A model generated the notes under the pieces. The model did not search any database. It saw nothing but the letters and a program-made list of their open reading frames with translations, and was not told the origin of the DNA. A program made the translations under genes and the position numbers. 64,000 nt of DNA, from positions 62,001 through 126,000 of the forward strand of contig NZ_VUNB01000003.1 of assembly GCF_009695865.1 (NCBI RefSeq), given 5' to 3'. Numbering within the stretch: the first letter of the stretch is position 1; each line of letters starts with the position of its first letter. Positions 59,405 through 64,000 of the stretch are shown piece by piece. Origin of the DNA: Allobaileyella intestinalis (GTDB taxonomy: Bacteria; Bacillota; Clostridia; Peptostreptococcales; Anaerovoracaceae).

Positions 59405-59469
59405 CATATCGAAAAACGATATGTTCTCTCACCTGCATAATACATCAGAGCATATCGATTATCAATATG
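59405..59469 (-). promoter_or_regulatory. Promoter with two matching operators for the DUF2975-like/HTH unit
   Basis: Minus strand TTGATA (59465-59460), 17 bases, TATTAT (59442-59437). Two 19-bp palindromes of the same design: CATATTG-N5-CGATATG (59469-59451, over the -35) and CATATCG-N5-CGATATG (59423-59405, downstream of the start point), centred 46 bp apart. This permits repression by two dimers, perhaps with looping. It lies in the 363-base gap 59303-59665, which holds no gene. Confidence 0.8.
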
Positions 59470-59562
59470 TTTATTGTATTTTTATTATTAAATTATTTCC
59501 TGCCGGAATCAGAATAAAATTGATTAAAACTGCAAAAGATTCGTCAAACCTGGTTTTCCGAG

Positions 59563-59598
59563 CAAAACAAAATCCGGGAAGCCTTGCTGCCCGGGATT
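59563..59598 (-). terminator. Terminator of the pst-phoU operon
   Basis: CCGGG (59574-59578) / CCCGG (59590-59594) with an inner GC/GC pair, followed on the minus strand by ATTTTGTTTTG. Short but well placed 70 bases after the phoU stop. Between them lies a three-copy 10-bp repeat TCCTCTTTAT (59621-59650, last copy varied). Confidence 0.6.
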
Positions 59599-59665
59599 TT
59601 AACCAACAGGAAGAATTCCTTCCTCTTTATTCCTCTTTATTCCTCTTTCTTATTCACGCTCATAA

Positions 59666-60310
59666 TCAGTATTTATTCCCCGTGATCATGAACCGGACCC
59701 ACTCCGCCAGGTTCACAGAGTGATCGCCGATTCGCTCCAGGTATTTTGCCACCATCAGGCTGTCCAGGCCATGCTGGGCGGATTCCACGTTTTCAGATAT
59801 CTGAGTGGCAATATCCCTTTTGATTTTCTCAAAGTAGCTGTCCACCACGTCATCGCTGGCCGCAACCTGATTGGCAAGATCCAGATCTTTTTTTGCATAT
59901 GCCTCAACAGCATTCCGCACCATGACAGAAGCGGCCCGGGACATTTCCTTCAACTCGTTCATGGATCCGGCAGGAGATCCATCTTCGTTCAGGTATTTTG
60001 CCACCTCAGCAATGTCCTCAGCGTGGTCGCCGATTCTTTCCAGGTCTGAAATCATTCTCATTGCCGCTGATACAGCTCTCAGATCACTGGCCACCGGCTG
60101 CTCTCTCATGAACAGCTTAAGACACTGGCTCTCGATCTGTCTCTCCATGTCGTCAATTTCCTGCTCCGTCTCAGCTATGGAAGTTTCCAGCTTCTGGTCT
60201 GGCTTTTCGATATATTCAATTGCCATTTCGATTCCCTGCTCGCACAGCAGTCCCATCTTCGCCAGATTTTCTTTTACAGCTTCCAGCTCCTGGTCGAACT
60301 TTTTTCTCAT
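59666..60310 (-). CDS. phoU: Phosphate transport regulator PhoU
   Basis: 214 residues, two three-helix bundles. PhoU links Pst transport status to the PhoR sensor and limits phosphate uptake. Metal-binding blocks appear twice: MRMISDLERIGDHAEDIAEV (about 88-107) and VAKYLERIGDHSVNLAEWV (about 188-206). N-terminal MRKKFDQELEAVKENLAKMG is typical. RBS AAGGAG. Last gene of pstS-pstC-pstA-pstB-phoU. Confidence 0.96.
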   Translation of the reverse strand: MRKKFDQELEAVKENLAKMGLLCEQGIEMAIEYIEKPDQKLETSIAETEQEIDDMERQIESQCLKLFMREQPVASDLRAVSAAMRMISDLERIGDHAEDIAEVAKYLNEDGSPAGSMNELKEMSRAASVMVRNAVEAYAKKDLDLANQVAASDDVVDSYFEKIKRDIATQISENVESAQHGLDSLMVAKYLERIGDHSVNLAEWVRFMITGNKY

Positions 60311-60401
60311 TTCATTCTCCTTTTTTGGAAAAAAAGATTCCGTATGTCATCATATCCCGGATTTCCCGGAGTCTTTCACCCCTTGAAGCACTACGTTCTT
60401 T

Positions 60402-61277
60402 CTAGCCGAATCTTCCTGTAATGTAGTCTTCTGTTCTCTTGTCCTCCGGCTGGCCGAATATCATGTCTGTGTCGTTCATTTCCACCATCTCCCCCAGAAG
60501 GAAGAATGCTGTTTTGTCTGAGATTCTTGCGGCTTGCTGCATGTTGTGGGTCACTATGACAATTGTGTAGCTTTCTTTCATCTCGTTGATCAGGTCTTCA
60601 ATCATAGTTGTGGAAATAGGATCCAGAGCAGATGTAGGCTCATCCATGAGAAGCACATCAGGATCTACGGCCAGGGCTCTTGCAATGCAAAGGCGCTGCT
60701 GCTGACCGCCGGACAGGCCGAGAGCACTTTTCTTCAGGCGGTCCTTCAATTCATCCCATATGGCTGCTTTTTTCAAAGACTCCTCTACAATCTGATCAAG
60801 TTTTTCCTTGTTCCTCTCCCCGTGGATTCTGGGACCGTATGCAACATTGTCATATATGGACATAGGGAAGGGGTTAGGCTGCTGGAAAACCATTCCAACG
60901 TTCCGCCGCAGCTGGTTTACGTCGATGTCACCATAGATATCCCTTCCGTCCAGAAGGACTTTTCCCTGAACCCGGCAGCCTTCAACCAGGTCGTTCATCC
61001 TGTTTAAAGTACGAAGCAAGGTGGATTTTCCGCAGCCGGAAGGGCCGATCATGGCCGTAACCTGATTTGGTTTGATATCCATGTTGATGTTTTTGAGGGC
61101 CTGGGTTTTATCGTAGAACAGATCCAGATTCCTGATGGTGTATTTCAGCTGGCCTTCTGCAGCACTGTCTGAAAATGTGGTAAAAGTCTCCCTGACCTGT
61201 TCACCCTCGTAGTCTCCTGCTGTTTCCCTGTTCATTCCCACTGAAGGTATTGTTGTAATAATTCCTGTTCCTTCCAT
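60402..61277 (-). CDS. pstB: Phosphate ABC transporter ATP-binding protein
   Basis: 291 residues from ATG 61277 (AGGAG 7 bases upstream). Walker [10 protein letters not shown] (about 74-82), Q-loop [20 protein letters not shown], signature [16 protein letters not shown], Walker [14 protein letters not shown] and switch histidine [13 protein letters not shown]. The first 40 residues are an extra N-terminal extension with no known role, longer than most PstB. Powers PstCA-mediated phosphate import. Confidence 0.97.
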   Translation of the reverse strand: MEGTGIITTIPSVGMNRETAGDYEGEQVRETFTTFSDSAAEGQLKYTIRNLDLFYDKTQALKNINMDIKPNQVTAMIGPSGCGKSTLLRTLNRMNDLVEGCRVQGKVLLDGRDIYGDIDVNQLRRNVGMVFQQPNPFPMSIYDNVAYGPRIHGERNKEKLDQIVEESLKKAAIWDELKDRLKKSALGLSGGQQQRLCIARALAVDPDVLLMDEPTSALDPISTTMIEDLINEMKESYTIVIVTHNMQQAARISDKTAFFLLGEMVEMNDTDMIFGQPEDKRTEDYITGRFG

Positions 61278-61322
61278 TTCTTTTCTCCTGTTTATTCCAA
61301 CTTTCACATACCCTGCAATATC

Positions 61323-62219
61323 TTATTTAGAAGCGCCTTTATTCTTCTCATCAAGCTTTCTGGACAAGTACCTGGCCAGCAGGCTGAATCCAAGGACCAT
61401 GATCATCAGAACCATTGAAGATACATTGGCTGTCTCAACAGAGTGAGATACCATGCTTCCTTCAGTCCTCATTACCCAGATGTGAAGGGAGAGAGTTTCT
61501 CCAGGTCTGAATGGATTAAGAGGGCAGGTAGGTGAGCTGAGATCCCAGTTTGCCCAGTTTATAAATGTGCTTTGTCCTGCTGTGTACAGAAGGGCAGCTG
61601 CCTCGCCGAATCCTCTTCCTGCCACCAGAATTATTCCTGTCACAATTCTCGGTATGCATGCCGGAAGAAGAACGTGCCACAGTGTCTGCCACCTGGTTGC
61701 TCCAAGGCCGATACTTCCGCTTCTGAAATGAGAGGGAAGGGCCACTAAAGCATCCCTGGTAGTTGTGGTAATAGTAGGAAGGCTCAGTATAGTTACTGCC
61801 AGGGCTCCTGCAAAAAGGTTCCATCTCATTCCTGTAAGCAGGATGAATACCAGATAACCGAACAGGCCCACAACTATTGAAGGCAGTGATGAGAGAGCCT
61901 CAATGGAAATTGTTATCATTTCTGTGGCTCTACCGTTCTTCGAATACTCTGCCAGATAAGCTCCTGCTGCAACACCAATGGGAACGCTGATCAGAAGAGA
62001 CAGCAGCACCAGATAAACTGTATTGAAAAACTGATTTCCAATTCCGTTTCTTGTAAAGCTGAAAACTCCCGGATAGATGCTCAATATTCCCTTTATTATT
62101 ATGTAAGCAGCCAGCACAATCAGCAGAAGGATAAAGAATCCGCCTATGCCGTAGAAAAAACCTGTCATGAACCGGTCTGTCATTCTCACTCTTGCGTATC
62201 TGTTACTTTTCTCGTTCAT
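61323..62219 (-). CDS. pstA: Phosphate ABC transporter permease PstA
   Basis: 298 residues, six membrane segments (for example FFYGIGGFFILLLIVLAAYII, TVYLVLLSLLISVPIGVAAGAYLAEY). The EAA-type coupling loop is in TTTTRDALVALPSHFRSGSIGLGATRWQTLWHVLLP (motif: ALPSHFRSGSIGLGATRW). The final basic stretch LSRKLDEKNKGASK is cytoplasmic. RBS GGAGGGG. Directly between pstC and pstB. Confidence 0.97.
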   Translation of the reverse strand: MNEKSNRYARVRMTDRFMTGFFYGIGGFFILLLIVLAAYIIIKGILSIYPGVFSFTRNGIGNQFFNTVYLVLLSLLISVPIGVAAGAYLAEYSKNGRATEMITISIEALSSLPSIVVGLFGYLVFILLTGMRWNLFAGALAVTILSLPTITTTTRDALVALPSHFRSGSIGLGATRWQTLWHVLLPACIPRIVTGIILVAGRGFGEAAALLYTAGQSTFINWANWDLSSPTCPLNPFRPGETLSLHIWVMRTEGSMVSHSVETANVSSMVLMIMVLGFSLLARYLSRKLDEKNKGASK

Positions 62220-62232
62220 TTCCGCCCCTCCA

Positions 62233-63120
62233 TCAGCTGTTTTTTCCTGAGCGGGCTATAAGATGTATGATCACTATGCACGCCATGGATATTATGAGAA
62301 GCAGGAGGGCCATTGCCCAGAGAGCAGCGTTATATTCTCCTCCGTTCGCTGTGTTTCCCATATCGGCTGCTATAGCTGCCGTAAGGTTGTTGGTAGGATA
62401 CAAGATTCCCTTTGGAAAAACTCTGGTTTTTCCGATTACCATTGCCACTGCCAGGGTCTCGCCGAAGGCTCTGGAAAGTCCCAGAATTACGCCGGTGAGT
62501 ATGCCGCTTTTTGCAGCTGGCACAGACACTTTGTAAATAAGCTGCCATCTGGTGGATCCAAGACCGTATGCTGCCTGGCGGTAGGAATCGGGAACTGCCC
62601 TGAGAGCGTCTGCCGAAACTGTTGTTATAGTTGGAAAAATCATTATTGCCAGTACGATTCCTGCGGCCAGTACAGAGTAACCGCCCATTGGGGCGTGAAG
62701 TTTTTCATTTATAAAAGGTACGAGAATTGTAAGTCCTACCCAGCCGTAAACTACTGAAGGAATTCCTACAAATATCTCGATGGCCGGCTGAAGAAATCTG
62801 GATCCTGTCTTCGGGGATATTTCTGAAATGAAGATTGCTGCCGAGATGCTGAAGGGCAGGGCAATCAGAAGGGCCAGTCCGCAGGTCATGAGAGATCCCA
62901 GAATATATATTCTGGCTCCGATTTTTCCACCTCCCTGGCCAGGCACATCCATTGGTGCCCATTTGTCCGAGAACATAAATTCACCTACACTGTGGTGGAA
63001 CAATCTGAACACATCTGTGCCTTTTATCAGAAGGAAAATGCTTATGGCTAAGGTCAGTGCAATAATGAATATTCCGCACAGAGTCACCAGACCCCGTCCC
63101 AGATATTCCTTTTTGAACAT
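62233..63120 (-). CDS. pstC: Phosphate ABC transporter permease PstC
   Basis: 295 residues from ATG 63120, chosen because AAGGAGG lies 9 bases upstream; an earlier ATG 18 codons up has no ribosome site. Six membrane segments; family motifs ISPKTGSRFLQPAIEIFVGIPSVVYGWVGL (FVGIPSVVYGWVG) and the coupling loop DALRAVPDSYRQAAYGLGSTRW, and FGETLAVAMVIG. Forms the channel with PstA. Begins after a stable hairpin that follows pstS. Confidence 0.97.
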   Translation of the reverse strand: MFKKEYLGRGLVTLCGIFIIALTLAISIFLLIKGTDVFRLFHHSVGEFMFSDKWAPMDVPGQGGGKIGARIYILGSLMTCGLALLIALPFSISAAIFISEISPKTGSRFLQPAIEIFVGIPSVVYGWVGLTILVPFINEKLHAPMGGYSVLAAGIVLAIMIFPTITTVSADALRAVPDSYRQAAYGLGSTRWQLIYKVSVPAAKSGILTGVILGLSRAFGETLAVAMVIGKTRVFPKGILYPTNNLTAAIAADMGNTANGGEYNAALWAMALLLLIISMACIVIIHLIARSGKNS

Positions 63121-63217
63121 ATTGTTCATCCTCCTTGATCCGGCCTTTACTCCGGATGTCTTGATTATCTTCATGGGAATTGCATTGTCTCTATAAAACT
63201 TCCCATACTTGCCGAAG

Positions 63218-63245
63218 GGCGCGGCTGCACACTGTGCCCCGCGCC
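63218..63245 (-). promoter_or_regulatory. pstS-pstC intercistronic hairpin
   Basis: GGCGCGG / CCGCGCC(C) stem with a 13-base loop on the minus strand, no T-run. Likely an mRNA-stability or partial-termination hairpin that keeps PstS in excess over the membrane components, as known for other binding-protein operons (inference). Confidence 0.6.
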
Positions 63246-63278
63246 TCCGGCTGTTTTATGGATAATGTGTTGGTTGGC

Positions 63279-64000
63279 TTATTTCTCGTGATTCTTAACT
63301 GCCTTGTCGCTCATCTTGGAGATTGCGCCGTATCCCAGCTTTTCTACGTTCTGTGCGTAATCATCGCTGGTCAGATAGTCGATGAATGCCTTGGAGATCT
63401 TGTTTGGCTCTCCCTTTGTGTACATGTGCTCGTAACCCCATACGTTGTACTTGCCGCTGTAAGTGTTCTTCAGAGTAGGCTTTACACCGTCGATGGCAAC
63501 TCCTGTAACTTCCTTCTCGTTAACCAGGTAGGAGAGAGCTACATATCCGATTGCACCCTTGTTCTTCTTAACGGTTTCCATCAGTGTGCCGGAGTCATCT
63601 GTTTCAAGAGCAGAATTGGAAGCTTCTTCCTGTCCGCCGATAGCATACTGTTTGAACAGCGCTCTTGTTCCTGAAGATGCAGGTCTTGTTACAAGCATGA
63701 TCTGCTCATCTGGTCCCCCAACGTCCTTCCAGTTGGTGATCTGTCCTGTGAAGATCTTTGTCAGCTGGTCTGTTGTAAGGTCCTTAACGCCAAGGTCCTT
63801 GTTAACTACTGCAGCTACTGTTATTGTTGCAACCTTGTGATCCTTCAGTGCCTTTGCCTGATCTGCATCCAGCTTCTCTTCTGCGTATACATCAGAGTTT
63901 CCGATGTCTACAGATCCGTCTGAAACCTGCTGCAGTCCAGTTCCTGAACCTCCTCCGTTAATAGTGATTGAAGCATCAGGGTTTTCTGCTGTAAAATCAT
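63279..64000 (-). CDS. pstS: Phosphate-binding protein PstS (partial, N-terminus beyond the window)
   Basis: The last 240 residues, up to the stop at 63279; the frame is open to the window edge. Motifs of the phosphate-binding protein: INGGGSGTGLQQVSDGSVDIGNSD (in part GGGSGTGLQQV and DIGNSD), TVAAVVNKDL, LTKIFTGQITNWKDVGG, RPASSGTRALFKQYA (phosphate contact), VKKNKGAIGYVALSY. Extracytoplasmic lipoprotein in Gram-positives; signal and lipobox not visible here. First gene of the pst operon as seen. Confidence 0.95.
   Translation of the reverse strand, partial: DFTAENPDASITINGGGSGTGLQQVSDGSVDIGNSDVYAEEKLDADQAKALKDHKVATITVAAVVNKDLGVKDLTTDQLTKIFTGQITNWKDVGGPDEQIMLVTRPASSGTRALFKQYAIGGQEEASNSALETDDSGTLMETVKKNKGAIGYVALSYLVNEKEVTGVAIDGVKPTLKNTYSGKYNVWGYEHMYTKGEPNKISKAFIDYLTSDDYAQNVEKLGYGAISKMSDKAVKNHEK

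Noticed and set aside
59621-59650. Three-copy TCCTCTTTAT repeat after phoU
   Set aside because: Short, low-complexity and with a varied third copy; probably slippage with no function.

Overview
The window looks like chromosome of a strictly fermentative Bacillota, class Clostridia. The signs are a type II-A CRISPR-Cas locus, a two-subunit glycine decarboxylase (GcvPA/GcvPB) with LplA and lipoamide dehydrogenase, a TPP riboswitch on a thiamine-salvage operon, strong AGGAGG ribosome sites, sigma-A-like promoters and many hairpin-T terminators. A gut or oral member of the Peptostreptococcales/Anaerovoracaceae type would fit, but that placement is inference; no rRNA is present.

Layout. 1-6250: csn2, cas2, cas1 and cas9 on the minus strand, with a divergent tracrRNA (promoter, anti-repeat, hairpins and terminator all visible); the CRISPR array itself is not in the window and probably lies beyond the left edge. 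6640-18470: housekeeping genes: a TM2 protein, msrB, carA and an unusual CarB-DapF fusion, a GntR regulator coupled to ispE, a secreted Ig-like membrane protein, tadA and two proline-type peptidases. 18780-26700: cvpA, then gcvT-gcvH-gcvPA-gcvPB-lplA, converging with lpdA; together these make a complete lipoyl-dependent glycine cleavage system with lipoate scavenging. 27040-31830: acetyltransferase-type proteins, a DUF1858 protein, a papain-like-fold candidate and a low-molecular-weight phosphatase-Maf fusion.

31880-34960 is an AT-richer islet that looks like a phage or integrative-element remnant: a truncated ORF, an XRE repressor, an ImmA-type metallopeptidase, a DUF4417 protein, an MGSRG-type protein and two small paralogues, with palindromic operators. 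35070-39040 is the TPP-riboswitch-controlled thiM-thiE-thiD-cytX operon. 39135-39840 is a toxin-antitoxin pair with its own palindromic operator. 39930-41524 is an EAL phosphodiesterase gene broken by a one-base frameshift. Then come tRNA-Ala(GGC), ung, a PAP2 phosphatase, an NSS transporter, alr and purA.

48220-55290 is a probable catabolic cluster: a CoA-transferase and a PucR-type regulator on the minus strand, and divergently a 937-residue protein that joins an old-yellow-enzyme/4Fe-4S/FAD-NAD reductase to an acetoacetate-decarboxylase-like domain, followed by a short-chain dehydrogenase. 55530-58150 holds trmL, a PD-(D/E)XK nuclease-like protein, a strictly periodic array of fourteen 53-bp hairpin units and tRNA-Arg(CCT). 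58470-59470 is a DUF2975-like/HTH pair with duplicated operators. The window ends inside pstS of a pstS-C-A-B-phoU phosphate operon.

Most promising for new biology: the 53-bp hairpin array, the OYE-ADC fusion cluster, the CarB-DapF fusion whose DapF part lacks one catalytic cysteine, and the small islet with its duplicated operators.
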